From: Ilex aquifolium
Taxonomy: Eukaryota > Streptophyta > Magnoliopsida > Aquifoliales > Aquifoliaceae
Assembly: GCA_951799425.1 (NCBI GenBank)
Contig: OX637399.1
Coordinates: 33,081,701 to 33,145,700 of the forward strand
DNA: 64,000 bases
Direction: 5' to 3'
Shown here piece after piece: positions 36,499 through 50,600 of this stretch; position 1 is the stretch's first letter; each line of letters starts with the position of its first letter. A model generated the notes under the pieces. It made no database searches. It saw only the letters and a program-made list of their open reading frames with translations, and was not told the DNA's origin. The position numbers and the translations under genes are program-made.

Positions 36499-39400
36499 TC
36501 AAGGCTGCCCAAGAAGTGAAGGCCTGTAGAAAGCATGGCTTTGTGCAATCTCGATTCGATCACGGGGGTCGTTCAGGTTTTCATCCCTCAATGCCTGGAG
36601 AATGGCTCGTGACTGTTGTTCCCTGAAGATCACAAAAAAACCAAAAGCAGAGGATTAGATTCAGAAAAAAAAATTCACGAGTTTCACGACCATGATTTAT
36701 ATTTCACGAGTTTCACGAAGAAAAAAAATTCGACATTAATAACTCTATAATATGAAAACATTAAGTGGTGGCTCCTGTTCAGCTAATATTAATGAGAAAA
36801 TACCTCGCTATCAATATCTTGTATAATGTCTTTAAGATGGGGCAGAGCTCGGCTGGAGCAACAGGCTTGCTTTCTTCCGGATGCAATATACTTAAACTCG
36901 ACTGGCTAAGAAGTTCATAAAATGCTCCCACCGCAGAGACTCCCTGTTGAGAAAAGGGAAGAAGAGTAAAAATCTATTTTCTCCGAGATAGAATGGAGAG
37001 GGGCGTGATAAGTTTCTAATGTTATTATTGAACGGAAAATGTAATGAATAAACTAAAAGGTCTAAACTCCCTAGTTCCCACCCTGACTATAGGTGAGGCC
37101 TTAAGGGGAAATTGTGGCACAACGATGATTGTTGTGTTGTAACAGAAAAATGTTGTGCGTGAGGAAGTGAGGACGAGGAGTCTAGATTTATAGCTCATGC
37201 AGAGAACTGGCAGTGATATTCATACATCATGCAATTATGCCACGGATATGCAAGCCAACATCACAATCATAATTTGGCAAGCAACTTCCCCTACTTATGT
37301 TTGCCTTCCTTCTCCAAGATTTGATTCTCAGTGATGTGCAGAGATCCCAAAGGTTGCTATTTTGGGGATATATGTGCTCTTAATTCAATCAATGAGTTTC
37401 AGAGGGCGCCCTTAGAATGTAAGATCAACACTATCCTTAGAATGTAAGATCAACACTATTGTCCAAGGGATAATATGCTCGGAAAATATGCTAATGAGGG
37501 TAATATCTAGGCATTTAGCTAGGAATACACATATATAACATAAGAAAAAGGATAATTCCGTAACCAATGCCTGAAATACATGTAGTGCACTGACAAAGCT
37601 CCAAATGCCGTTGCTTATCCATCCAAGTTACCTTATGGTTAAGCAAATAAAGCCACTACGCGTTATGCGTACAAATTGCCTAACCCTCATTAGCATATTT
37701 GAAGGAAGAGAAAATAAGACAGTCCTGAAAGGCTTGGGGTAATTTGAAGAGAAGTACATCATATGAGCATACAGTACAAGCATTTACAAGAAGGGTAGCC
37801 AAACCCTAACCTTTTTTTTCCTCCCTTTTCTCTCCACTTCGTCTTAACAGTCAAAAGGATTAAAGTTTTCAAAAAGCCTTCTTTTCTCTTCTCTTTTCTT
37901 TTTGACTTAACAAGCAGTGCATAACTAAAATAATGTCATAACTAATGGTACCTCCAATAATATTTTCGTAAAGAAAATTATTTTAGTACCACCCAATTTC
38001 ATCATAGAATTTGCATCAACACCCTCATAGCAGGAAAACTTTTTAGGAAAGCAATTTCCATTTGCTTCTTATAGAAATTAACTCAACCATTTCAAATGTT
38101 TGCGGTGAAGAATCTGCACATTGGATGCCTAACCACTAGATCACAATAGCCCACGTCAAAAAAGGAAACCTTAACTTAGCAGGGGCGGACAAACAGGGAG
38201 GCCAAGGGTGGTACACAAAAAATTAGCCTTTTGAACAGACAGAGTTTAATACAGATACACATTGGAGAGTTTAAAATGGAAGTACTTACTTGAATCATCC
38301 CTTTGCCGCTGATGCTGTCACCCATATCCAGGCTCAGCTCCCCCTTGGCTATCTTTTGTCCATACCAGGCATTTCGACCTTTCAACAGGGTGACATAAGT
38401 ATCTGCCAGTAGTGGTCCAGCAAGCTTCTCAGGTTCTTCCGTCAACAAATGAGTGATAAATATCATCTCGGATGTACAGTGTGCAAAATATACAGATTTG
38501 CTGGTAGCACTTTCATTGGTTAGAGCTGCTACCATTCCTGGGCAAATCAAAATTGAAAAGCAAGTATAATGATTACAGATTTGAAATAGAGATTTTTCAA
38601 TAAGTTTCATTCAATCAATTTGTTGGGAAAAATCTTATTCAAGCTTCAGGCGTTTAGAATCTTATTCTGGAACAATACTTTATAATCTAATGTGAAGAAA
38701 GGGGCAACATATCTTACTAGATGAAATATTATTCTTGGCAATCAGTTTGAAAACCATGTTTTTAGTCAGATGGCTGTATTGGTTTAAAGAAAATAATTGC
38801 CCATATTTATCCTCATGAAACAAACATCGTCTTATCAGTGTGACTTGCAGATTGGTTGTCTTACTTTCAGAAGTAAATCTTAGATGTGTTGCCTTACTTT
38901 CAGAATTCTTACGGGCTCATGTGTTGCACATAAAGACATAAACAGAATTTCGAAAGGAGAATTATATACATTTAAGAGTAGCTGATATCGCCTATGCCAA
39001 ATAATAAGCTATAAGTCAGCACAGCTAATTGATACGAAGGATTGACCACTCACTTCAAATAAATGAGGCAAAAATATACATTTGGAATGAAGAATGTGCT
39101 TCCCAAGCACACAGCAGAGCAAGGTACAGATCATAAACCAAAAAAATTCTTTCAAAATTCGTGAGGCTGGCAATTAAAGTACAAGTAACAGATGATCAAT
39201 AATCTAAAATCAATCACAATGGCATTCTTTAGCTAGTTGAACAACTAGCAAAAATGTTCGACAAAAAAACTCTTGAATGATCTATCAATATTTTGATACC
39301 ATCATTATTAGTGAAATCAAAACCTAAGGTAGACAAAAAATCCACGAAATTGTTCTAAGATATGAAATAGTGATGGCAAAGCACTGAAGTTGATTAATTA

Positions 39401-42022
39401 ACTTGTTTATAATACTTTTGTATTATATTTGACATTTGCTATGATATACTTGAGGGAAGTGGTAACTGGATATTGCCATGCATACTAAAGAGAGACAACC
39501 GCTTTGCATTGGAGTAATAAGTAAACCCGCCTCTACACATGCACCTCTGCTTGGAGAATACTGTGGAGAATTTCCATCATAAGTGATGGGGTCATCCACT
39601 TGAATTTAGCATGCCTTAACATATAGCCGCAAAGTTTGTACAAATTCCATTTTTTTTTTCACTGAAATGGTCATGGGAACATTAAGAGAACTCAGATATA
39701 TATCTCCTGATATTCCTGGAGCTTCGTCACCGCCTTCCTGCTAACTAAATGCCAAAATAAGTCGGCCTAGTAGACAACGTAATCATTTACAGCCACTGAC
39801 AAGGTACATAGCCTGAAGTTGACAAGATATATTGACAACATTAAGAAACTGACAGCACTTACCAGCACCAATTGCATAGACATTCTTCAGGCCTCCCATA
39901 ACTTCATGAGTAACAAGGTCACTATTGTCCCATACGATGAAATGGGGCTGCCTTAGAAACTTAGCAAGTGGTATCCTCCACTTTTCAGCTCCACAAATTC
40001 GAGCATTAGCATATTCTTTGTTGTAAATCTCTGAGGCAATATTTGGTCCACCAAGATAAAGGATGTTCTCTATTGGTACTCCGGCTGCAGGCATGTAATA
40101 TTAGAGATTAGAAAACAGAACAGGTTAGTTGCAAACACATGAGGTAACCCGAGCACCCATGCATGCGCTTGTCGGGACGAAGGGTGGGAGGTGGGCGATG
40201 GACAAACGAGGAAAGCAGAATTTTTCATTTTTTTTGCGTAACATGCAAAAGGGTATCAACTTCTACATAAAGGCAATAAAAGTCCACAACATAAATGAGA
40301 AAAGATTCCTACTTCTTTGTGTACAATTGCATTTAAGTATCTATGCACCGCTAAAGTGAGTGCAAGCCTATAGGAGGTAATTGAAAGAAACGACAATCTA
40401 GGAAAGATGGTGCAAATATTTCTATTCAATAAAAAAGCTATGTAGTTGAGGGACAAAACATAGAATAGACTCCTAAAGATCAATTTTCAAGAAAACACTT
40501 GCTTGATGAATCAATTGCAATCATTGGTTTATTGCTAGGGAGGGATGCCGTGGCAATGTCGGACACGTGTCCAACGACACGACTAGAAGTATCCTGAATA
40601 GTGAATTCAGTTGAATACAGCTAGGATACAATGAGGACACTGCCAGAATACGACTATAATTGTTTTTTAATGTCACGACCATTAACTATTAAAAGGGGTG
40701 GAGGATTTCTTTATTTTGTTTTTGTGTTTTTTGTTATGTAACTTATGGACTATGAATGTTACTGGAGGTAATGATGTTTGATAAAAATGATGGATATTGA
40801 TTTTTGATCTATTTCAATTTTAATCAGAAAATTAATATCTACTAGGTTTTATTATTGATATTATTATAAATTATGCTTTTTTTAAAATATATTATAATTT
40901 TATTATCATCTAAAAAATATATAATATTATTTTAATTACCCATATCATTGTCATACTAGTGCCCTATATTTTTAAACTTTGTCGTATTTCCGTGTCTATA
41001 TCCGTGCTTCTTGAGTTTATTGTCTAAAACCACTACTTGGCCTACCGTGATTGCCTAGTTCGATTGTGTTTGATAATGCAAAAATGGAAGTTCTTGACAC
41101 TTTACTATAGATCAGGACAAATATTATAATAGTTTTGCTCACAATAGTTCCCGGAACTATGGACGCAAGAAGACTTGCTTCTCATGTTACTTTTGAGAAA
41201 ATTATATTTCACACCCTAGTGAATTGAATTTTCTAATCCTTTACAAATCATCAAGATACAAATAGAGCATACAACTGCCTGCAACGTGTCCAGTTTATTA
41301 GGGGCAACACAAAGGAATAAGTGTAAAAAATAAGATCACAGTATATTTAAAAAAGAAGTCTTACTTGTTCGATTAATCATTTGTGTAGGCGTAATTATAT
41401 GAGGAGCAGGTTCCAGTTCAGCCTCTATACCTTTCGCCAAAGAGATAATAATGGGCACAGTGATTCTCTCCTTCCAATATTTACTGATCTCCCCAAACAC
41501 CTCACGAGTTTCAGTCGAAGGCAAGCCATTCACCACAATATCAGCATCCCAAACTGCCTCCTGTAAGTTTGTCACAACTTTCAAAGGACAAAGTGGTGTA
41601 TCGATCATGTTCAAGCAAAACCCATCTTTCAAAATCTCATCTGCATAAAGTGTCCGATCACCCAATCTCGCCTCAACATACTTGAGATATGCACAGCGCC
41701 TAATCAACCTCCTCAATACATCCTCCCTCGAATTGATCACTTCAAAGAGATGTTCAGCCGTGGCTCTATCAACAGCTCTTCCAGGCCGTCTCCATATCCT
41801 GATTTGTATCTTATCTCTAAATTGACCATAGCTATCTTGAAGCAAAGCAGCAAAAACGCTGCCCCATGCACCAGCTCCAATGCCAACAATTCGCAACAAA
41901 TCACCATCAGCCTTTCCAAGAATTCTGCGAAGCTCATCGAGCTTCTCTTCCAAACCATTATGGTTCTGTACAACCCCATTCACGTACGAAATATGACTCA
42001 CCACTTCAATACTTCCAACCAT
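36499..42022 (-). CDS. GPDHC1: Glycerol-3-phosphate dehydrogenase [NAD+], cytosolic type (463 aa)
   Basis: Interconverts dihydroxyacetone phosphate and sn-glycerol 3-phosphate with NADH, feeding glycerolipid synthesis and redox shuttling. Five coding exons on the minus strand: 41365-42022, 39863-40084, 38290-38537, 36804-36943 and 36499-36622; all phases agree. Start [16 protein letters not shown]; an in-frame ATG 12 codons upstream is less likely, because family members begin at MVGSIE. The NAD-binding glycine motif is GAGAWGS at residues 49-55. The [18 protein letters not shown] and SLAKGIE blocks follow. The C-terminal substrate domain holds the catalytic lysine region [12 protein letters not shown]. 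The end is [10 protein letters not shown]. Length fits the 462-aa Arabidopsis GPDHC1 (At2g41540). No transit peptide. Intron 1 carries a transposon copy (40535-41014). Divergently transcribed from the S-formylglutathione hydrolase gene. Confidence 0.96.
37411..37460. repeat. 25-bp tandem duplication in a GPDH intron
   Basis: cttagaatgtaagatcaaca... repeated twice, period 25 bp (37411 and 37436). Simple replication slippage. Confidence 0.85.
40535..41014 (+). mobile_element. Non-autonomous TIR element, intron family, copy 2 (480 bp)
   Basis: Flanked by a perfect 8-bp duplication GTTTATTG (40527-40534 and 41015-41022), which suggests a hAT-type insertion. Starts ctagggagggatgccgtggc and ends atatccgtgcttcttga. 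It contains the perfect 12-bp palindrome GGACACGTGTCC at 40561. Its 3' part (gatctatttcaatt, tataatattattttaatta) aligns with copy 3. Lies in intron 1 of the GPDH gene. Confidence 0.75.
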
Positions 42023-43203
42023 CTTTTCCAAAGTAAAATCAACACCAAACAAGCACAAATCAACAGTTAGAACAGAAAATACAAATCTTTAAGTATCAAG
42101 AAGGGTTTTCAAATGATCTTCTTAAATTTCAAGCTCCAATTTTCACATGTGTCAAATTTTTCCCAACCACAAGCAGACCCTTAAATTCCACCTCTACTTT
42201 TCTATGGGTTTTGCTGAACCCAAGTCCACAGTGCTTGGTTCTTCTCAACTGATCTAGATATTGAAAACAATGCACCTCAAATTTTAATATGGCATTTGAA
42301 CCCTCAACTCACAATGCTAATTTTCTCAACCATACCAGATTTTGATATACCCACCTTTGATTTTTATATGAACTTTTAACAAACCCCCTCTTACATAGCC
42401 CAATTTCTGATCTAGTACACCAGATATTGATAACAACTTTCCCTCAATCCCAGGGTACACAAATCTTCACTCTGCAACACCATTTTCCACTTCCCAGATC
42501 TTTTCACTGACTAAAATGTAGAAGCTAAACTAGTAGAATTTTTACCTAAACCAAAACTAATATCTTCTCTCTCTCAGACTTTCAAACCCACCAATCCCGT
42601 ATCTTTTTCTTCTCCCACACCCAAATTCAATCTACATAGAATAAACCCAAAGTATTTTATACATTGGATAATATATCCTCTTGGGGTTCAATTCATCGAA
42701 CACAAAATACATAATAATTTTTAAAAATAAACTCTGTAGACTCCGCCTGAGTTTGTTCAGCTACCCATCAGATTAAATTGAAAATAAGCAACGAGAAAAT
42801 TCAAAAATACTGACCTTTACGTGTCGGACACTACAAAGCTTTTATGAGAGTCAAAAATCATAAAACCCACCAAAGATTTTAGCACTTGGAGCCGGCATTG
42901 CAAAGCATCGTTCCGAAACTACAGAGAAAAAGTTGTAGAGAGAGAAAGAAAGGCATGACACTTGCCTGCAGGTGGAGAGAAATCTGATGAGTCGCAAAGT
43001 GATGAAAACAGCTCACAATTGCAAATGATGATTTGTCTGTCATTATATATGTTTGTACTTGTGTGTGTGCATATCCATAGTGGGTTTGTGCTTTTTCGTT
43101 GGAGAGAGAGAGCATTGATGGGTACAGTTGAATAGGGAAGGGTGCCAAAGCCATCAGAAGTTATGGAAGACTGGAGAGAACTGCCAACTTCCGCGACGGT
43201 CAT
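42023..43203 (-). other. 5' UTR of the GPDH gene with intron
   Basis: A probable non-coding leader exon runs from about 43.2 kb to 42815 (cgtaaag|gtcagt), followed by an intron ending just before the start codon (acceptor ggaaaag|ATGG). ORFs in the leader are not conserved in style. The exact start is unknown. Confidence 0.5.
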
Positions 43204-44500
43204 TTATTTCTGTGTCTCAGAATTTATTTGATGGATCAGCTCCACGAGTTAAAAGTGGGTTGGGTAAACGGGTTAGGATTTGATTACAGTACGGTAAAAA
43301 AATTTCGGTATCATATTTTTAAAATGTATTACTCCAAAAAGTGTTTTTAAAATTTTTATGGGTCATTTTACAACTAAAAAATATATTATTTTTGTAGGTA
43401 TTTTTACTTTTGTTTTAGATATTTTTATTACTATTATAGTAACTATTTTTAATACTTTTCTTCAGTACGAAAAAAATTTATTGCATTTATGGGTACTTTG
43501 ATCACTTTTTATGAATTTTTTTACCACTGTTGTGGTAACTATTTTTATCATTTTTTTTGGTATGGCAACAGTATTAAAAGTAACCATAAATATACTAAAA
43601 CTACCCACAAATATAATAAACTAGGAGTAAATACTTGAATTTAAGAGCTAAATATAGTACAAAAATTGAAAATCGACTAACACACAATAAAAAATATAAT
43701 CAATACTTGAATAGAAATAGAGACAATTTTTCGTAAAAAATAAAAAGTCAAATAATTAAATGTCAATTGCAAGAACTTTTACTTGCAAAAATTTATAAAT
43801 AATAAACTTAAGGACATCTATAGAACAATTAAAAAGATTAAACAATTAAAATTAAAAAATTATAGGGTGGGTATAAGTAAAAATATATATATAAGGTTGG
43901 AAATTAGTGCAATGGCATTAGAACTTAGCATTACCATGCTCTTTTCCTTTGTACTCATTTTGAAGAATTATGAAGTTGATTGAACACATATTTATTTAAA
44001 AATTATTTGGCATCGATGGTTTTCAGGATTCATATTTATTTGAGATCTAGAAAGGTTTTTGTTGGATATTGGTTAGGCTGTTAAAATATGATATAATTTA
44101 TTAGCACGACATGAAATTAGAGGATTTTTGATTTCTTTAAACACTTTATTTTGGAAACAGGTAAACCCGATACAATACGAATATGATCCAATAGTTTGAT
44201 AGATTTTATTTTCGTGGCTTGTATTCCATTCCGTTAACAATTCGAAATTCGATTCAAAAATTTGATCAGATCTGAATAATTTAATTTAATTAAATTTTAA
44301 CAAATTACATTTAAATTTTAACTAAATTTCTGTAATATTTATAGAAAAATATTTAAATATTTTGGATCAAATATAGATATATTTAAATTGGAATTCGTCA
44401 AATATAAAATATTAAATTCGAATAATCGATACAAATAATAATTTAATCCATTCAATTAATCGGATTCGAGTTTAGATTGGATTAATATCAAAATCCGACT
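43204..44500. other. Divergent intergenic region between GPDH and SFGH genes
   Basis: Very AT-rich. The stretch at about 44050-44490 is full of ttcgaattc-type words resembling 13440-13740. No gene seen; it must hold the promoters of both flanking genes. Confidence 0.5.
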
Positions 44501-44602
44501 CTTTTTTTCTTATTCTTTAATTTTATTTATATTTGCGAGCCGCAAGGCCTTCCTATCTTCTAGAAAACTGTGGTTGGAGAGGAAGGGAGAGCTATTGTCT
44601 TC

Positions 44603-44604
<2 letters not shown>

Positions 44605-44637
<33 letters not shown>
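44605..44637. repeat. (GA)n microsatellite in 5' UTR of SFGH gene
   Basis: 33 bases of perfect GA repeat ending 5 bases before the start codon at 44643. An upstream in-frame-free ATG at 44574 reads through the repeat as poly-Arg/Glu and is judged not used. Confidence 0.9.
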
Positions 44638-44641
<4 letters not shown>

Positions 44642-44642
44642 G

Positions 44643-47600
44643 ATGGAGACCAAACCAACAGAAATCAGCAGTTCAAAGATGTTTGAGGGATACAACAAGA
44701 GATACAGGCACTACAGCCCAACGCTGGGCTGCTCCATGACTTTCTACATTTACTTCCCTCCAACACCTTCTCCTGCTCACAAATTCCCTGTAAGTCCTCA
44801 CCCTTCTCTCCATTCTCTCACTCACCCATTTCCGAATTCTCCCAAAATCATTTTTTTCCGATATGGGTTTTCGTGTAGGATCTCATGCAAATGTCGTAAA
44901 CTGTATTGGGTCATATAGCATGTGATATTCTACATACTTCCATTTACTGTTAGTTCTTGTGATTTTGGCTAGTTCTTGTAATTGTTGTACTTCTTAATAT
45001 ACTCTGCTTACTTTCTCGTAAGATACATATTGTTCACATGTCTGATTAAGTTTTTGTGCGGAAATTTCAGTCTGTTCCTGTTGTGTTAATTGATTCTTGA
45101 CAGATTTATTGAATACTGCAATGGCACCACGAAATTACAGATAAATCTTGCTTCATCTGTATTGATATTTATGTATATGGTCATGATTATGTTGGGTGAT
45201 AAAGTTATTGTGGAGATTACAATACGAATTCTTTTGTACATCAATTTCTTGGAATTTTTTTCTATGGTTCATTGGGGAGCTTTTCCTATTTAGGTTTTTC
45301 TAATTTCCGTTAGTATTACCTCTTTTGGTTTTGGGACTTCTGCTTATAAGCTCTTTATTTTATTTAGTTTTGTTTTTTGAAATATTGATTCAATGAAACA
45401 TATTTCTTCTAGTATTACTATCTTTTTTTCTGGTTATCAGATGGAAACATACGTTAAAATGATATGCAATTTTTTGGGTCTTTGTAATTTTGGTTTTTGT
45501 ATTACTAAATCTTGATATACCTTTTGCATTCTACATGACTTATGAGACTGCAGGCAATTGTTTTTGTCAGTAATTGTTTAAGATTTAGAAGTCATCAACT
45601 GCATTTGACTTCCTCTGACATCCCACCTCTTACCAGCTGTGTTTTGATTACAACCATAAATATTTATGTTTTGTTCTCTCCCTTTGCCTTTCACTCGCTT
45701 GAAACATACCCATCCTGTTCATTAGTTCTTTAGAGACAAATATACACACACCCTTTCCGTCTTCTCATCATTTACTGAGGCAGCTCCCTCTTATCCCTGA
45801 TATAAAGGAGGAAGGGTTCTTCCTCCCTGACTTAGTCACCACTTTTTCTTAAGGGTTGATGTACACGTGTATACAATGATGCAGAGTGACAAGTCCATAT
45901 TTGTATCTGGCTGCCTGCTCCTTCTTCATCTTAGTTTTCATTTTAATATTGTCTTGTATTGATTGTTCTACAATAGTACAATTCTTCAGTAAATGAGCAA
46001 TGATACTTGTTGGAAAGCTCTGGATGTGGTCACCAAATTTTATCAAAACATTCCCCATTATTACATTTCTTCCTCTTCACTTTTCATAAATTTATATCGT
46101 CCCCTGCGTTGTACTCTGTCATTTTTTCCTTAACAAATTGACCTCAATACTATTTATCTCATGTTAGTTTGACATAAATTCCTTGAACAGGATGTTACAC
46201 TTACCCATTCTCTTGTATTCCGGGTTTAACTTATTCATATTCTTATATTCCTTATTGAAATTAGTTTTTCACAAAATAATGTTAGTGTCTACATTCATGT
46301 CAGTTAAGAATTCAAATGGCTTCCTTTTCTTACTGCTTAGGTACTTTACTGGCTCTCTGGCCTTGCATGCACGGATGAGAACTTCATAATCAAGTCTGGG
46401 GCCCAACGTGCTGCTTCCAGTGAGGGCATTGCTTTGATTTCTACTGATACATCCCCTAGTGAGTCCCATTCCCTTGAAACCATACTTTAATTAGGATCAC
46501 ACTTTGTCTGTTGGTTAGATTGCTCTTACTGGAACATGTGGCTGTGCTTAAATTATCTTGCTCTTTAGAGAAAGAACACTTCTTCTAATGCACATTACAC
46601 CTTATTTCTACTCCTTTTCAATGGGCTTCTCGGCTGCTGAGGGAGGATTCTAGTTAGATCGTGGGTTGATTTGGTACGTGGTATAGGTATGGGCGTTATA
46701 ATGTTTCTTCCGATATGCGGTGCAATGTTTAGGCTTAGTTGGTACGATGTGGGTTGTGGTTCATTTTTTATTGGATCGCCTTCAATATTATATCATTATA
46801 TTTAATTGTACAATTATATACACATAGTTAACTAGTATTTATTTTGCTGTTTGAGTTACAACTTGGGGTCGGAAATTTAAACGATCTGGATTGCGAACTC
46901 AACCTGTTTCGGGTCATGCGACCCTTGTTCGTGGAACGGTAGGAGTATCAACGGTTCCGGTATCAATGGTTTTTGTATGCCTGGAAGCTTTCATGGTGAC
47001 AACAGTTTCTCTAGTCACGACTAAATTGTTAAACTGGCAAAGGAGTTGCAAATTTGCATTTTTGCATCTTTTCAACTATTTTTAATCCAGTTACCATCTT
47101 TGTCTATGATGTCAAATTTATCTAAATTAACAGGAGTTTCATAGGGCGCCAGTTTGTCTAGAATTCCTTGCACTTTCTGTATAGACTATAGAGTACTCTT
47201 TTAAATTGGAGGAAAAGATTTTAGACTTAATGTTAGCTTGTCTTGAAGATAGGTAGTCCTTAAATTGCATTTGGTGATATTATTGCATAGTTTAATTAGA
47301 TAGAAAGCTAGGACGCTTTTAGGTCATGTTCTGTGGAAATAATGTTATCCTCTTTCATAGGACTTGACCAATAGGTATAGGTCTACTCTATCAAGCAATT
47401 TCTCTCAGCAGACTTATGCAGAAGAATAAGCTAGGCATATCAATTGCACCACACAACCCGTAGAAATCATTGTTGTAAGATTTGTAGCACAAGTGTGCTT
47501 GTTGATCCTTTGGGTTCTTCTTATTCTATTTATTATTTTGCTATAAAAACCCTATCCTTGTGTAGTAGTGACATTGCCCGTGGGTTAAGTAGTTCACCTT

Positions 47601-50600
47601 GTGAGACGATTTAATCAAATATCAAGGACATCAAGTTGCTCTGTGATAATCATCGAGATGAGGTAATTTAATCTCATCTCGATGGTCATCGGTTAATCTC
47701 TTACACTCTACCAAATGCATGAACATGATCCCAAACCTGTTCTAATACCAAACTGCAAGCTATGGACTACAGCCTTTGCCCAATGTAAAACCACAAAACT
47801 CCAAAAACATTAAAAAACGTACATAAAGCCAAAAAGCAGCTTAGTTTCCCAAAATAAACATAAAAATAGATCAAGATTGAAACTTAATAATGGAAGGTCC
47901 CAAGTGGACCCATCTTGACATGAACTAAATTCTTCTATTTTTCTTTTCCTTAGTTTTGCTTTTGCTTTAGCTTCTTACAAGCTGCATAAATGCCTTGGGG
48001 ATACAAAATATAGGAACTCTACATGAAACTTGGTCATGCAACTCGATTGGCCTGAGTAGATATCTTCTAGATCGGTAATTGAATTCTTTATTGCTCTTCC
48101 ATTGAGATTGGTTAGTGCTTTGGTATTATTAGGATGTCAGCAATTTCAAATTGTTTTCCTTTTTGTCTAGCTTTACTGTATCTGATGTTGACTTATGATT
48201 CTAAATTCCGTGTTTCTGACTGATGCTTACCTGCACGTTTTTGTCATAGGGGGCCTGAATGTGGAAGGAGAGGCAGATAGCTGGGATTTTGGTGTAGGTA
48301 TGCAACAGGAAAACATAAATTTTGTCATGGTATTATTGTGGAGTAATTATATAATGATTACTTGGGATTCAACTGTTTAGCTCGTGGAGGTCTTGATGAA
48401 AAAGTTTGATTCCCGTAATATTCAAGCTGATTGCATGGGTAGTTAAGCAACATGTGGAATGAAACAGCATATAGCTATTTTGTTTTTTTAGCTGCATGGA
48501 TTGGCAAATTAGGTGCCCCAGGTATCTGGCCCATTAGTATTCTTTAGATATTTGTAAGTTTATCTGTATTGTCTATAAATATCAAATAATTTGAATCTGC
48601 AAGGATTATCCTTGCGTGATTTACATAGCAAATGTACTTACTACCTTTTGTTTCCAATAACATTTAACTTAGATTGATCTCTTCCATTTGATTTAAGCTT
48701 GATGATTGTTGATTTTTTTACGTGTATGAATCTGCTACTTCTATATTTGGAGAATGCTAGTTAAGGTAGAAAATCGCGAGATATCATTTATTTTCCCCTG
48801 ATTTTTCGTCTCTTTGGGGTCCATTTCTTCCCTGCCTAATATTGGTAAACCTGTTTTAACTATTTCATAAACCTTTGACTAGAAAGCGGCACATTGGATC
48901 CTATGGCCAAAGAGGGGCATCCTCTAAGTTTGAAGGGATGCTGTTGAAGAACATGACCAACAAGGAAATAAAGTGATCATTTAAATTCAGTACTGCCCAT
49001 GTTAATAGTAAATTGACTAGCAGTAACAGTGGTATATTTCCTCTCTTTTATTTTTTTGGTGTTGATATTACTTAAAATAAGAGACATGGTTTTGTTGTAC
49101 TGTACAGCCATGGTCTGTGATCATAGTACAGACTAAAGTCTTATGCTGGTCATTTAATTTCCTTGACCTCCTTTCTTGTTGTTCATAAGTACATGATTGC
49201 GATGGAAGGTACCATAATTCATGAAGTCCCCACAACATTGATATAATTAATCTTGTTACCATATGTCTAGCTTAAATGCACAGCAGGTGATAAATAAATG
49301 GAGTGCAATAACTGTAACAAATGGCAGTATGATGTTTTCCCTCTTTGTAACCTCCTGCTAATTATTATTCAGTATATATCAGCTTTTCTCTTTGTATTTA
49401 TGGTCTTCCTGGATGTTTATTCTATCTTTCCTATTAATTGATTCTAGAGAAGAGTAGAGCAATGTGATATGTTCCATTGGTCCTCTAAATTCTACCTTGA
49501 TGAGTGCAAATTCTTGTGGTGCCCTAGTTTGAGCTACCATGCCACTATTACCATAAGTTGTGTAATCCTACTCATCCAGATCATGTTATGAGTGATGTTT
49601 CAATTAATTTGTGAAGTAAATCACAATGCACTTACTTTATTACATTACATGGGAGATTGTAACCAGAAGAGGGACTCTGGTACTGGAGGAAGATGTTTCT
49701 ATGTGAAGGAGACCCTTTGTCAGTGGAAGTGATTTCAAAGCAAGAAGTGGTTGGCTATAATACAACATGCCATTGGAGAGGGAATCATGCCATGGTTTAA
49801 CAAGTATTAACACAATACTTCTGGAATGCCAACTCGTTCACCAGATGGCTGCATAATTAGGATGCAAATGACCATGTGTAAAGTTCAAAGCTCAAAGGCA
49901 TTTCTGGCTTGTAAATTGCTTGTCATTAAAGTAGCCCAACACATGAAGTGCATTTTTGTTTGGAGCTATAGTAGTATTATGTACAAAATTATCTTGTTGT
50001 GAGGCCAAAATCCCTTAAATTTAGTATTCGCAACATATTTTTAGTCACCTATGAGTAAAATGCGCATCACATGCAATTATGGTTGAATTTAACATATCCC
50101 AAAATTCCCTCTACTAAATAATTTGGACAAGAAATCATTACTCATTAGTGAATGTACTTCTGATTTTGAATTTACTGAGCTCTCCCTGCATTTGATGTGT
50201 TAAGGTGCTGGGTTTTGTCTCAATGCCAAACAAGAGAAGTGGAAGAACTGGAAGATGTATGATTATGTTGTGAAGGAAGTACCGAAACTTCTGAGTGAAA
50301 ACTTTCCCCAGCTTGATACGTCACGGGCATCCATATCTGGTCATTCTATGGGTGGGCATGGAGCTCTCACTATCTACCTCAAAAATCTGGATAAGTATAA
50401 GGTACATGATTATCATTTTATTTCCTGTGGACTATATAACATTCATCTAGAAGTTCAAAAAATTTAAAATTTGGAGGTTTTTTGCTAAAATACTTAATAG
50501 TATTAAACTTTAAAAATTAGATTTCATTTTGATCGGTCTACTATGAGGAGTAATGTTTTACTGCAGTTTAATATATAATTTGAATTCTATATCACCACCA

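Noticed and set aside
42879-43203. 91- and 94-codon minus-strand frames upstream of GPDH
   Set aside because: Lie in the probable leader exon, overlap each other, and show no conserved pattern.
44574-44918. Upstream ATG frame reading through the GA repeat into SFGH
   Set aside because: Gives poly-Arg/Glu before the conserved METKP start; family members begin at the ATG at 44643.
47460-47690. Copia RNase H-like match around KLLCDN
   Set aside because: Only a few residues agree; too short to call an element.
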